Source of the DNA: Novosphingobium sp. B1
GTDB lineage: Bacteria > Pseudomonadota > Alphaproteobacteria > Sphingomonadales > Sphingomonadaceae
Length of the DNA stretch: 64,000 bases
Direction: 5' to 3'
Assembly (NCBI RefSeq): GCF_900176395.1
Contig: NZ_FWXL01000005.1
Location: 62,001 to 126,000, forward strand
Shown here: positions 1 to 7,675 of the stretch, piece after piece
Position numbering within the stretch: position 1 is the first letter of the stretch
How the letters are laid out: each line of letters opens with the position of its first letter
Translations under genes and position numbers: made by a program
Notes under the pieces: model-generated
Databases searched by the model: none
Seen by the model: only the letters and a program-made list of their open reading frames with translations
What the model was told of the DNA's origin: nothing

Positions 1-809
1 CCGGCCAGCACGGCTACCAACGCGCCTATGACCATGGCGGCAAGAAGCACGCGGGCAATCGCGCTGTCGGCAAGGCCCGGATCGACCGAACGGAGCCAGA
101 GGTAGAAAAAGGCGAACAGCGACGCTTCCGAAATCTGCACCAGCAACCGCGCAAGCCACATGCGAGTGGCCATGCCACGCAGAACCTTGCGCGCAACCTC
201 GCCGCCATCCGCAGGCGTTGCAGTGGAAGCCTGCGCCAGGCCATCGTCGCCAAGGACGACCAGCGGCAGGACACACAGAGCGATTATCGCACCCACGAGC
301 GCGAAGCGCGTCTCGAGCGAAAGGGCATCCGCCGTAGTCGCCAGCGCGCCAGCCAGAGCACCGGATGCCGGTGCGAAGGCCAGCAAGCCGCCGAGCATCC
401 CCTTGCGTCCGTCCGGAACCTGATCCCCTGCCCACGCCGAAAGCGGTCCAAGCATCATGTTGAGCCCGACCTGCCACAGCGCGATCACCACGCCCAGCGA
501 GAGTAACGTCCCCGTATGCGGCGCAATCTGAAGCATGACGCTCGATAGCAGGAGACCCACCAGCACGAAGGGGCGGCGCTTGCCAGCCAGGTCGCTCGCC
601 CAGCCGAACAGGATGTTGCATGCGCTGGCGGCAATCGCCCCGAGGAATGTCGTTGCAGCCAGCCAGCGCACCGCCTCGTTCCCGGCCAGCTGGCCAACAT
701 GCATCGGCAGGAGCAGGGTCAGGAACGGCACATAGGCAATCGTCGACCCTGCCCATGCCAGTGCATAGAGACCAAGGAAGCGACGTTCGCGGCCCCGCGC
801 CGGGCTCAC
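1..809 (-). CDS. MFS sugar permease, partial (3' end outside window)
   Basis: Open reading frame running leftward off the window edge; about 269 residues are visible. The product is very hydrophobic, with repeated 18-22 residue membrane stretches, and carries the MFS loop 2-3 signature as GWASDLAGKRRPFVL, so it is a major facilitator superfamily transporter of the inner membrane. The best start is GTG at 807-809, which overlaps the TGA stop of the LacI gene (GTGA), so the two are translationally coupled. Position at the end of a TBDR/GH16/LacI operon suggests uptake of mono- or oligosaccharides released by the upstream enzymes. Substrate is inferred from context only. The C-terminal half is not visible. 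Confidence 0.82.
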   Translation of the reverse strand, partial: MSPARGRERRFLGLYALAWAGSTIAYVPFLTLLLPMHVGQLAGNEAVRWLAATTFLGAIAASACNILFGWASDLAGKRRPFVLVGLLLSSVMLQIAPHTGTLLSLGVVIALWQVGLNMMLGPLSAWAGDQVPDGRKGMLGGLLAFAPASGALAGALATTADALSLETRFALVGAIIALCVLPLVVLGDDGLAQASTATPADGGEVARKVLRGMATRMWLARLLVQISEASLFAFFYLWLRSVDPGLADSAIARVLLAAMVIGALVAVLA

Positions 810-1864
810 GCCGCGGGGCCGGTCGAGCCGCGGACCTCGAAGCCCATGGGCAGTATAACCGCGCCTGCGACAGGCTCGCCCTTCTGCGCTGCGATCAGAC
901 TGCGCACAGCAGTTGCTGTCGTCTCGGCAATCGGCTGATCCACCGCCGTTAGCGCGGGGCGGGTGAAACGCACCAGCGGCGTGTTGTCAAAGCTGACCAA
1001 TGATAGGTCGGCGGGGATCACGAGACCCAATTCATCCGCAATCTCTACCGTGGCCAGTGCCATCTGGTCGTTGCTGGCGATGATCGCGCTTGGCCTTTGT
1101 GTGCCGGCAAGCAGGGCACGGGCTGCGCGGACGCCCGAGGCATAAGTGAAGTCGCCCGCTTCGAGCAGACCGTCAGTCACGAGACCGGCTGAGTCCATTT
1201 CCGCCTTCCAGCCATCGATGCGCTTTTCCGAGAGGCGATATTCAGAAGGTCCGGAGATGAAGCCGATGCGCTTGTGGCCAAGACCGATCAGGTGCCGGGT
1301 CGCCATGCGCGCGCCGCCCTCATCGTCCATCGAGACCATGATGCCATCGGGCAGGCCTTCCTCGTGCACTTGCGCGCCGATCCGTGCGAAGGGAACGTTG
1401 TGGCGGGTCAGCGTCTCGAGAATCTGCGGGTTGTCGGAATGCGGTGGGGTCAGAATCGCGCCGTCGGGCTGAAGTGCCGCAATCGCCGCACCCAGTTCGC
1501 GCTCGACATGATCGTTGTGCGTGTCGACTAGTTCGAAGATCAGGCGATAGCCATGGTCGGCACATTCCAGCATGCCGCCCAGCAGCATCTGGTCGACCCA
1601 GTCCGTGCCCTGCCGCGCCCGCCAGTCGGCAATCGTGCGCTCCCGGTCGTTCAAGGCAAGGATCAGGTAGGAGCGCGAACCGCTCATCCGTTGCGCCGCG
1701 ATCGAAGGCACATAGCCCAGCTTGTCGATCGAGGCCTGGACCTTTTCGCGCATTTCTGGCCGGACATTGGCCTCGTTGTTGATCACGCGGCTGACCGTCT
1801 GCAACGAGACGCCCGCATCGGCCGCCACGTGCTTGATCGTTACCGCCTGCCGCCTGCGCGCCAT
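806..1864 (-). CDS. LacI-family transcriptional regulator
   Basis: 352 residues, normal LacI/GalR length. The N-terminus holds the lac-type helix-turn-helix (about residues 8-34, VTIKHVAADAGVSLQTVSRV and following VINNEANV), followed by a periplasmic-binding-protein-like sugar-sensing domain (FDNTPLVRFTRPALTAVDQP near the C-terminus is typical). It lies in the same leftward operon as the GH16, halogenase and TBDR genes, six bases after the GH16 stop. The paired palindromes at 10715-10744, ahead of the TBDR, are the obvious candidate operator, so it probably represses its own operon until a glucan-derived sugar appears. The inducer cannot be read from sequence. Confidence 0.92.
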   Translation of the reverse strand: MARRRQAVTIKHVAADAGVSLQTVSRVINNEANVRPEMREKVQASIDKLGYVPSIAAQRMSGSRSYLILALNDRERTIADWRARQGTDWVDQMLLGGMLECADHGYRLIFELVDTHNDHVERELGAAIAALQPDGAILTPPHSDNPQILETLTRHNVPFARIGAQVHEEGLPDGIMVSMDDEGGARMATRHLIGLGHKRIGFISGPSEYRLSEKRIDGWKAEMDSAGLVTDGLLEAGDFTYASGVRAARALLAGTQRPSAIIASNDQMALATVEIADELGLVIPADLSLVSFDNTPLVRFTRPALTAVDQPIAETTATAVRSLIAAQKGEPVAGAVILPMGFEVRGSTGPAA

Positions 1865-1870
1865 GGGCTG

Positions 1871-2776
1871 TTAGTTACCCCCGCTTTTCGTTCCCGCGCC
1901 TGCGTTACCCGCATCGTCACGCTTTTGCCATACGCGGACCCAATCCACGGCCATTGTCTTGGGAAAGCCCGCCGGATCAACACCCTTGCTGTTACGGCTT
2001 TCCGAAAGATGCCCGCCGATGGCGAGGTTGAGGATCAGGTGAAAGGGCTTGTCGAATGGTGCGCCTGCCTTGTCGGACGCTAGCGTGTGCCATTCGTGCG
2101 GAGCGCGGCGGGCATAGTCCTTGCCATCGACGCGCCAGACCATGCCGTCCTTGTCCCACTCCACTTCGTAGGTGTGGAAGGCTGCCCGATCGGCAAGCTG
2201 CGTGTCCTCGGTAATGTAGCGATTGCGCGGCGGTTCGCCACCGAAGTGGATCGTGCCCAGCACGCGGTTCTCGCGCCCGCCCTCACACGTCTCGCAGGGC
2301 TGGCCAAGGTTTACCGCCTCCATGATGTCGATCTCGCCCGAGCGTGCCCAGCCGCCATAGGCCCAATCTTCGGGCAGCATCCAGATCGCGGGCCAGGTGC
2401 CCTGCCCTTGTGGCAGGCGCGCGCGGATCTGCACCTTGCCATAAAGCCACGCGGCCTTGCCTGCCGTGGAAAGCCGCGCCGAGGTAAAGGGCTTGGATCG
2501 CTTCGCCTCCGCCTTCTCCGGACTATTGCGCTGGTCACGCGGGAAAGCTGGGCCGGTGAAGTTCTCGCGCTGGGCGACGATCTCCAGCACCCCGTCGCTC
2601 ACGCGGTGGTTGGCGCTGCGCGCAGTGTAGCACTGCTGCTCCTCGTTGCCGCCGCCCCAGCAGTCCTCGGCCAGCACCCAGCGGTTGCGATCGAGCGAAG
2701 AGCCGTCGAACTCGTCGGCCCAGACAAGTTGCCAATCGGGTTGGACCGCCGCTGCGGCCAGAAGCAGAAAGGTCAT
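1871..2776 (-). CDS. GH16 family endo-beta-glucanase, secreted
   Basis: 301 residues counted from the ATG at 2774-2776, which overlaps the halogenase stop (ATGA); a start 27 bases upstream is possible but weaker, because the Met chosen begins a short hydrophobic export signal (MTFLLLAAAA). The glycoside hydrolase family 16 catalytic signature is intact as GEIDIMEAV: Glu148 nucleophile, Asp150, Glu153 acid/base. The aromatic motif WPAIWMLP (about 128-135) precedes it, as in laminarinases. GH16 enzymes cut beta-1,3 or mixed beta-1,3/1,4 glucans with retention. With the TBDR, LacI and MFS genes this points to laminarin-like glucan use; exact linkage specificity is not readable. Confidence 0.9.
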   Translation of the reverse strand: MTFLLLAAAAVQPDWQLVWADEFDGSSLDRNRWVLAEDCWGGGNEEQQCYTARSANHRVSDGVLEIVAQRENFTGPAFPRDQRNSPEKAEAKRSKPFTSARLSTAGKAAWLYGKVQIRARLPQGQGTWPAIWMLPEDWAYGGWARSGEIDIMEAVNLGQPCETCEGGRENRVLGTIHFGGEPPRNRYITEDTQLADRAAFHTYEVEWDKDGMVWRVDGKDYARRAPHEWHTLASDKAGAPFDKPFHLILNLAIGGHLSESRNSKGVDPAGFPKTMAVDWVRVWQKRDDAGNAGAGTKSGGN

Positions 2777-4275
2777 GCCGCAGCCGGGACTTCGGCACCG
2801 CAATAGCGCGCCACGTAATCGCCGTGCGCGGGCAGCGCGGCGACGGTGCGGCTCACCTGCTCACGCAACGAGCCAAGCAGATGCGCCAGTTCCTCGTCGC
2901 GCAGCTTGGCGGCAACCGGGTGGTGGCTCTGCGGATTGATCCCCTGCCCCATCATAACCTGAACCCACGAATTCTCGGCAAAGAGCTCCTCGTTCTTGCG
3001 GAAGACGCGGCCGGTCTCGCGGAACAACTCGATCTTGTGCTCGAGGCTCGCGGGGATCTCCATGCTGGCGCAGTGCCGCCAGAACGGTGTGTCACGACGG
3101 TCGGTCGCCTTGTAGTGCAGGACGAGGAAATCGCGGATCTGCTCCATGTCGGTAAACTGCTGGTCGTTGAACTCGTCGATATCGCGGGTGCTGATCGCGC
3201 CTGCAGGAAGCATCCGCACGATGCGCAGGATAGCGCGCTGGATCAGGTGGATCGAGGTAGACTCGAGCGGCTCCATGAACCCGCCCGAAAGGCCGACGGC
3301 CACGCAATTGCGATGCCACTGCTTGCGCCGCGCGCCGGTGCGGAAGCGAATGTGGTTGGGCTTCACCAGCTTTTCGCCCTCCACGGTCGAGAGCAGCTTT
3401 TCAAGAGCCGCCTCGTGGCTGAGGTAATCGCTGCAATAGACGACCCCATTGCCCTGCCGGTGCTGCAGCGGAATGCGCCACTGCCAGCCTGCTTCGTGCG
3501 CGATGGCGCGGGTATAGGGCACCGGCGGACGCACGCTCGAGGTCTGGATGGCGATTGCGCTGTCGCAGGGGAGCCAGTGGGTCCAGTCATCATAGCCCGC
3601 CCGTAGCGCTCCTTCGATCAGGAGCGCACGGAAGCCCGTGCAGTCGATGAACAGGTCGCCCTCGATACGGCGGTTTCCTTCGAGCACCAGTGCTGCAATG
3701 TCGCCGCTTTCGCCATCGAGTTCGACGTGGGCAATCTTGCCTTCAATCCGGGTCGTGCCGTCGCGTTCGGCCATCGCGCGCAGAAACCTGGCATAAAGCG
3801 CGGAATCCAGCTGGTAGGCATAGTTCATCCTGTCATCGGGAAGATGCGCGAACTTGCCTGCTTCGGCTGCCTTCAACTCAAGGCAGTATTCGCCATAAGG
3901 CTCGGTGTGCCCGCGCTCCAGCCCGTTGAGCCAGAAGTGCTGGAAGCCTGCCGACCAATGGTCCTTGCCGGTGCCGCCAAACGAGTGGAAATAGTTCTCC
4001 CCCTGCACCCGCCAGTTCTCGAAATTGATGCCAAGCTTGAACGTCGCCTGCGTGGCGCGCATGAACTCTGCCTCGTTGATGCCAAGCAGGCGATTGTACA
4101 TGACGAGCGGGGGGATCGTGCTTTCGCCAACCCCGATGGTGCCGATCTGTTCGCTTTCGACAAGCGTAACCTGCGCAACGGCCCCAAGCGTGCGGGCAAT
4201 GGCTGCGGCGGTCATCCATCCGGCGGTGCCACCTCCGGCAATGACGATGCGGCGGGGCAGATGCGAAGCGGTCAT
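2773..4275 (-). CDS. Flavin-dependent halogenase homologue (tryptophan halogenase family) 1
   Basis: 500 residues. N-terminal FAD-binding GxGxxG-type motif (GGGTAGW, about 14-20), GVGESTIPP (49-57), the catalytic-type lysine at Lys80, the halogenase signature GWQWRIP (263-269) and the EPLEST segment (335-340) are all present, so all the residues that define flavin-dependent halogenases look intact. ATGA overlap with the cupin gene upstream and with GH16 downstream places it inside the glucan operon. Family members in TBDR operons of sphingomonads, caulobacters and xanthomonads are common, but their natural substrates are mostly unknown; some halogenate indoles in vitro. A partner flavin reductase is not seen here. 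Function in glycan use is unexplained. Confidence 0.88.
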   Translation of the reverse strand: MTASHLPRRIVIAGGGTAGWMTAAAIARTLGAVAQVTLVESEQIGTIGVGESTIPPLVMYNRLLGINEAEFMRATQATFKLGINFENWRVQGENYFHSFGGTGKDHWSAGFQHFWLNGLERGHTEPYGEYCLELKAAEAGKFAHLPDDRMNYAYQLDSALYARFLRAMAERDGTTRIEGKIAHVELDGESGDIAALVLEGNRRIEGDLFIDCTGFRALLIEGALRAGYDDWTHWLPCDSAIAIQTSSVRPPVPYTRAIAHEAGWQWRIPLQHRQGNGVVYCSDYLSHEAALEKLLSTVEGEKLVKPNHIRFRTGARRKQWHRNCVAVGLSGGFMEPLESTSIHLIQRAILRIVRMLPAGAISTRDIDEFNDQQFTDMEQIRDFLVLHYKATDRRDTPFWRHCASMEIPASLEHKIELFRETGRVFRKNEELFAENSWVQVMMGQGINPQSHHPVAAKLRDEELAHLLGSLREQVSRTVAALPAHGDYVARYCGAEVPAAA

Positions 4276-5297
4276 TGGCTGAGGCTCCTCAGTATGAACT
4301 GGTGGATGCGGGCAGCGCCCTGCGCGTCGATGGGGCCAAGCGCGCCCAGACCCTCTTCGGGAATGTGCGCCCTTGCTTCATCGCCGCCCGAGAACACGTA
4401 GTAATCGAACAGATCGCGCCAGATCGCGCGATCCGCGTCGGGCAAGTCGCGAATGGCGAGCAAAGCATGGGTCAACGCGGTCTGCGGCTGCCCCAGGTAG
4501 CGGGGAGTATCGCGCCACCAGTAATTGAGCAGGATGTTGAATGGCTCGGTTGCCTCGACATGGTGCCACCACATCGAGGGCACAAACAGCGCGTCGCCCG
4601 GCTCGAGGTCGGCGACCTGCCCATGCTCGAGCGCCTCGGCGAAGCGAGGATGCGCCGGAAAGTCCGGCGCGCCGAAGTCGACCATGCTGACGGCGCGACC
4701 CGCCGGCGTGTTGTCGATGGGACCGAGGTAGAGGTTGCGAAACTGCTCGGGCGGGAACAGCGTGAAGCGGCGGCGGCCGGCAACGCAGCAGGCAAGGTTG
4801 TCGGGAAAGTCGTTGTGCGCCGCGATGCGCGTGGGCGACCCGATCCACAGGCTGGTGATCGGATCGCGCGTCCCGAGGTCCACCCGGTTTTCGGCATCGA
4901 CGCCCTGGAAATGCGTCGGCACGTCGATTGAACCGAGATAGATGACCGGATGATCCGCGCGCCCTTCGTTGGCGTCGAAGCCGGAAAAGATATCCGACAG
5001 CTTTCCGCGCGCGGTGCGGAAATTCATCTGCATGGCCGCGTCGTAGAACAGACGGCCACCACTGCCGGGGTCAGCGAGCGAGACGGTGAACGGCACGGGC
5101 CGCGCGCGTTCGACGAGATAAGCGCGGGCGTCGCGAGCGGATCGAAGGCCGGCCTGCACGAGCGGCCAATCGCGCACCAGCCCACGCAGCACGAACGGTT
5201 CACGCGCGCCTTGCAGCATCACGTCCAGATCGTCCGGCGCACCAAGCGTTCTCTCGACAACGGCAGGGAGCGGAAAGGCGCTCGTTTCAGCCACCAC
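4272..5297 (-). CDS. Cupin_8 / JmjC-like Fe(II) oxygenase-family protein
   Basis: 341 residues. HNDFPDN (161-167) supplies the HxD of a double-stranded beta-helix Fe(II)/2-oxoglutarate site, followed by GRRRFTLFPPEQ, and SMWWHHVE further on supplies the distal histidine; this is the cupin_8 (JmjC/PSER-like) pattern. Such proteins are hydroxylases of small molecules or protein side chains. The start is one of two adjacent GTG codons (5297 or 5294), overlapping the SapC stop by about ten bases; no ATG is available nearby. Sandwiched between SapC and a halogenase, the usual neighbours in these TBDR operons. Substrate unknown. Confidence 0.82.
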   Translation of the reverse strand: MVAETSAFPLPAVVERTLGAPDDLDVMLQGAREPFVLRGLVRDWPLVQAGLRSARDARAYLVERARPVPFTVSLADPGSGGRLFYDAAMQMNFRTARGKLSDIFSGFDANEGRADHPVIYLGSIDVPTHFQGVDAENRVDLGTRDPITSLWIGSPTRIAAHNDFPDNLACCVAGRRRFTLFPPEQFRNLYLGPIDNTPAGRAVSMVDFGAPDFPAHPRFAEALEHGQVADLEPGDALFVPSMWWHHVEATEPFNILLNYWWRDTPRYLGQPQTALTHALLAIRDLPDADRAIWRDLFDYYVFSGGDEARAHIPEEGLGALGPIDAQGAARIHQFILRSLSQ

Positions 5298-6006
5298 GTA
5301 TCTTGGCGTTCTTGCGGGCGACGAGATCGCCGAAGTGCGAAAGCGAGGCGACGATCATGTAGATCCGTGCCAGGTGGCCGCTCGCCATGAGGTCCTGCAA
5401 CGCCGCGCCATCGAGAACCGCGAGCTTTTCCTCGTTGATCGTGTGATAGCCGACGAGCGAGTTCTTCGCTCCATCGTCGAGCGTCACTTCGAGCGTGAAG
5501 GATTCAGCGAGTTCGTAGCGATCGAGCGCGGCAAAGAAGTCGGCGGATTCGCGGTGAGCATGATCGAGGTCCCCCAGCTTGGCGGCGATATCCTCGAGAT
5601 AGGGCGTGGGCTGGCCGTTCGCGTCAAACACCCGGATGCCCTCACCTGTCCGGCTGACGCGCGGGTGGTCAAGATCGACGTGGACCTGTGGCACAGCATC
5701 GGGCGTGGCCGGACGGCCGATGAGAAATGGACGGATCGCCATCGACAGCGGACGGTAGGGCGCATCCCAGTTGCCATCGCGCAGGAACAGGTTCTCGCCC
5801 GTCTCGAACCCAAGGAGCGCCAGCGCTTCCAGCTTGCCGGTCGAGAGGTCGCGCCGCAGCACGATCGGATAATGCGCCTGCACCGACCGGAATTCCGCCG
5901 GGACGGTGGCGCAGGCCAGGACATTGTCGCCAAGCTCTGCGCTGGCCGCAGTGTCGATGCGCAACTCGCCATGATCGGCGGGATTGAGGACTGCGTGGTT
6001 GCTCAT
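5287..6006 (-). CDS. sapC: SapC family protein
   Basis: 239 residues from the ATG at 6004-6006 ([17 protein letters not shown]), which overlaps the stop of the second halogenase as ATGA; the frame stays open upstream but that part reads as non-protein, low-complexity Arg/Cys-rich sequence. The body ([38 protein letters not shown]) matches the SapC family first described in Campylobacter S-layer loci and now known mainly from alphaproteobacterial TBDR operons. No signal peptide or membrane segment; likely cytoplasmic. Biochemical role is unknown. Its constant company with halogenase and cupin_8 proteins suggests one shared modification pathway (inference). Confidence 0.85.
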   Translation of the reverse strand: MSNHAVLNPADHGELRIDTAASAELGDNVLACATVPAEFRSVQAHYPIVLRRDLSTGKLEALALLGFETGENLFLRDGNWDAPYRPLSMAIRPFLIGRPATPDAVPQVHVDLDHPRVSRTGEGIRVFDANGQPTPYLEDIAAKLGDLDHAHRESADFFAALDRYELAESFTLEVTLDDGAKNSLVGYHTINEEKLAVLDGAALQDLMASGHLARIYMIVASLSHFGDLVARKNAKIRGG

Positions 6007-7550
6007 TTCGCTGCGGCTCCGTGCATGGCAATTGGGTCTGCATCCGCAACAGGGCGCAGGGCATCGAGATAGGTCCGGTTCGACGGCAGCGCCGCAGCCA
6101 GCGCGCGAGACCGCTGGCGCACATCGGCGAACGCCTGCGCTGCGGCAGGATCTGCTGCTCCGGCGGGAACGGGAAAGCCCATCCCGTAAAGCACATATTG
6201 CTGGCTGGCCGCACAGAAAAGTTCGTCCATGCGGGGGAAGTCCCACACCGACGGCGGCTGATCGCGCCAGAGCTCAAGCACCTCTGCAAGGCGTGCCGGG
6301 ACGGTGGCGGGATCGCGCTGCGCCTGCCAGTAGGGCTCGGTCCGGCGGCTGAGGACATAGTGCAGCTTGAGGAATTCGACGATGCGGTCCCAGCGGTAGC
6401 GGAACAGTTGGTTGAAGCGATCCGCCAGCAGGCCCATCGTTTCGGCGCGGCGCGGGAAGTTTTCGGCCAGCGCCTTGATCGAAAGTTCGATTGTGACGAT
6501 GGCTGACGCTTCAAGCGGTTCGATGAACCCCGCCGAAAGCCCGACCGCAAGGCAGTTGCCTTGCCAGAAGCGCTCGCGATGCCCGGTCGAGAACGTCAGC
6601 TTGCGCGGGCGCAGTGCCGCGATGTCAGCCCCGGGCACCTTGACCGCAATATAGGACCGCAGCACTTCCTCGGCCCGGGCATCGTCCATGAAGCGGGAAG
6701 AGAACACGCAGCCGATGCCGCGCCTCGTCGGCAGGGCGATGTCCCAGATCCAGCCTGCCTCATGCGCAGTTCCAATGGTCTGCGAGGCGATCGCGGTGCC
6801 GTGTTCGACCGGCACCTGGACGGCGAGCGCACTGTCGTTGAACGAAACGTCCGAGCGGTCGACCCACGGCACGGCGCAGTGCCTGCCGATCAGGATGGAT
6901 GCAAGGCCGGAACAGTCGATGAAGAAGTCCCCGGCAAGCTCGCGCCCATCGTGCAGGCAGAGGCTGGCGATCTTGCCTTGCTCGTCATCCGCAATTGCTG
7001 TCACTTGCGCCGAGACATGCGTCACCCCGAGGCGGGTAGTGGCGTGGCGCTTCAGCAACGCGGCAAACTTGCCGGCATCAAGGTGATAGCCGTAATTCAG
7101 CGCCCCGGCATAATCCGGCATTGCGCGTTGCCTGGGCGAAAGGTTTTCATCGCAAACCAGGGCCTGTGGCGTCATTGCCCGCGCGAAGGGCAACCCGGGT
7201 GCTTCGGTGCGCCAGGCCTGCAGCATCGCGGCCATGTCGCCGGGCGGTGGCGGCGTAAACGGATGAAGGTAGCTGTCCTGAGCCGAACCATCGACCCAGC
7301 CATCGAACCGCGAGCCCTGCTTGAACGAGGCGTCGCATTCCGAGAGAAATTCCGCTTCAGCAATGCCGATCGTGGCGAGCGTTTCGCGCATGGTCGGCCA
7401 TGTGCCCTCGCCCACGCCGATCGTCGGAATGTCGGGCGCTTCGGCAAGGGTGATGGCAAGCTCGGGCCGCCTGGCGGCCAGCAGGCACGCCGAAAGCCAG
7501 CCTGCGGTGCCGCCCCCGACGATGACAACCTGCTCCACCGACCCGATCAT
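6003..7550 (-). CDS. Flavin-dependent halogenase homologue (tryptophan halogenase family) 2
   Basis: 515 residues, a paralogue of the halogenase two genes downstream. It has GGGTAGW (12-18), [10 protein letters not shown] (45-54), a lysine at the catalytic position (Lys77 in SFKQGSRF) and GFIEPLEAS. The WxWxIP signature is altered: the sequence reads GWIWDIALP, with extra residues before the proline, so its active-site loop differs from paralogue 1. First gene after the TBDR across a 125-base gap holding a stem-loop; overlaps SapC (ATGA). It may have a different substrate or only monooxygenase activity (inference). FAD and reduced flavin from a separate reductase would be needed. Confidence 0.87.
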   Translation of the reverse strand: MIGSVEQVVIVGGGTAGWLSACLLAARRPELAITLAEAPDIPTIGVGEGTWPTMRETLATIGIAEAEFLSECDASFKQGSRFDGWVDGSAQDSYLHPFTPPPPGDMAAMLQAWRTEAPGLPFARAMTPQALVCDENLSPRQRAMPDYAGALNYGYHLDAGKFAALLKRHATTRLGVTHVSAQVTAIADDEQGKIASLCLHDGRELAGDFFIDCSGLASILIGRHCAVPWVDRSDVSFNDSALAVQVPVEHGTAIASQTIGTAHEAGWIWDIALPTRRGIGCVFSSRFMDDARAEEVLRSYIAVKVPGADIAALRPRKLTFSTGHRERFWQGNCLAVGLSAGFIEPLEASAIVTIELSIKALAENFPRRAETMGLLADRFNQLFRYRWDRIVEFLKLHYVLSRRTEPYWQAQRDPATVPARLAEVLELWRDQPPSVWDFPRMDELFCAASQQYVLYGMGFPVPAGAADPAAAQAFADVRQRSRALAAALPSNRTYLDALRPVADADPIAMHGAAAK

Positions 7551-7608
7551 CTCTCACCCATCCCGACTGCCGGTTGATCCGGCCAGCGCGTCCGTCTTGA
7601 AAACCCCT

Positions 7609-7640
7609 GCGGCCCGCACTGCCGAAGCAATACGGGCCGC
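7609..7640 (-). other. Intercistronic stem-loop between TBDR and halogenase 2
   Basis: Perfect 8-bp GC stem GCGGCCCG (7609-7616) / CGGGCCGC (7633-7640) with a 16-base loop, lying in the 125-base gap after the TBDR stop. On the transcribed (minus) strand it is followed by AGGGGTTTTC, not a clean U-run. It is more likely an mRNA-stabilising or partial-termination hairpin that lets the receptor be made in excess of the enzymes than a full terminator. No measured data. Confidence 0.5.
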
Positions 7641-7675
7641 CGGTTCTTCGTTACCCGAAGGTCATCCCATCAGGC

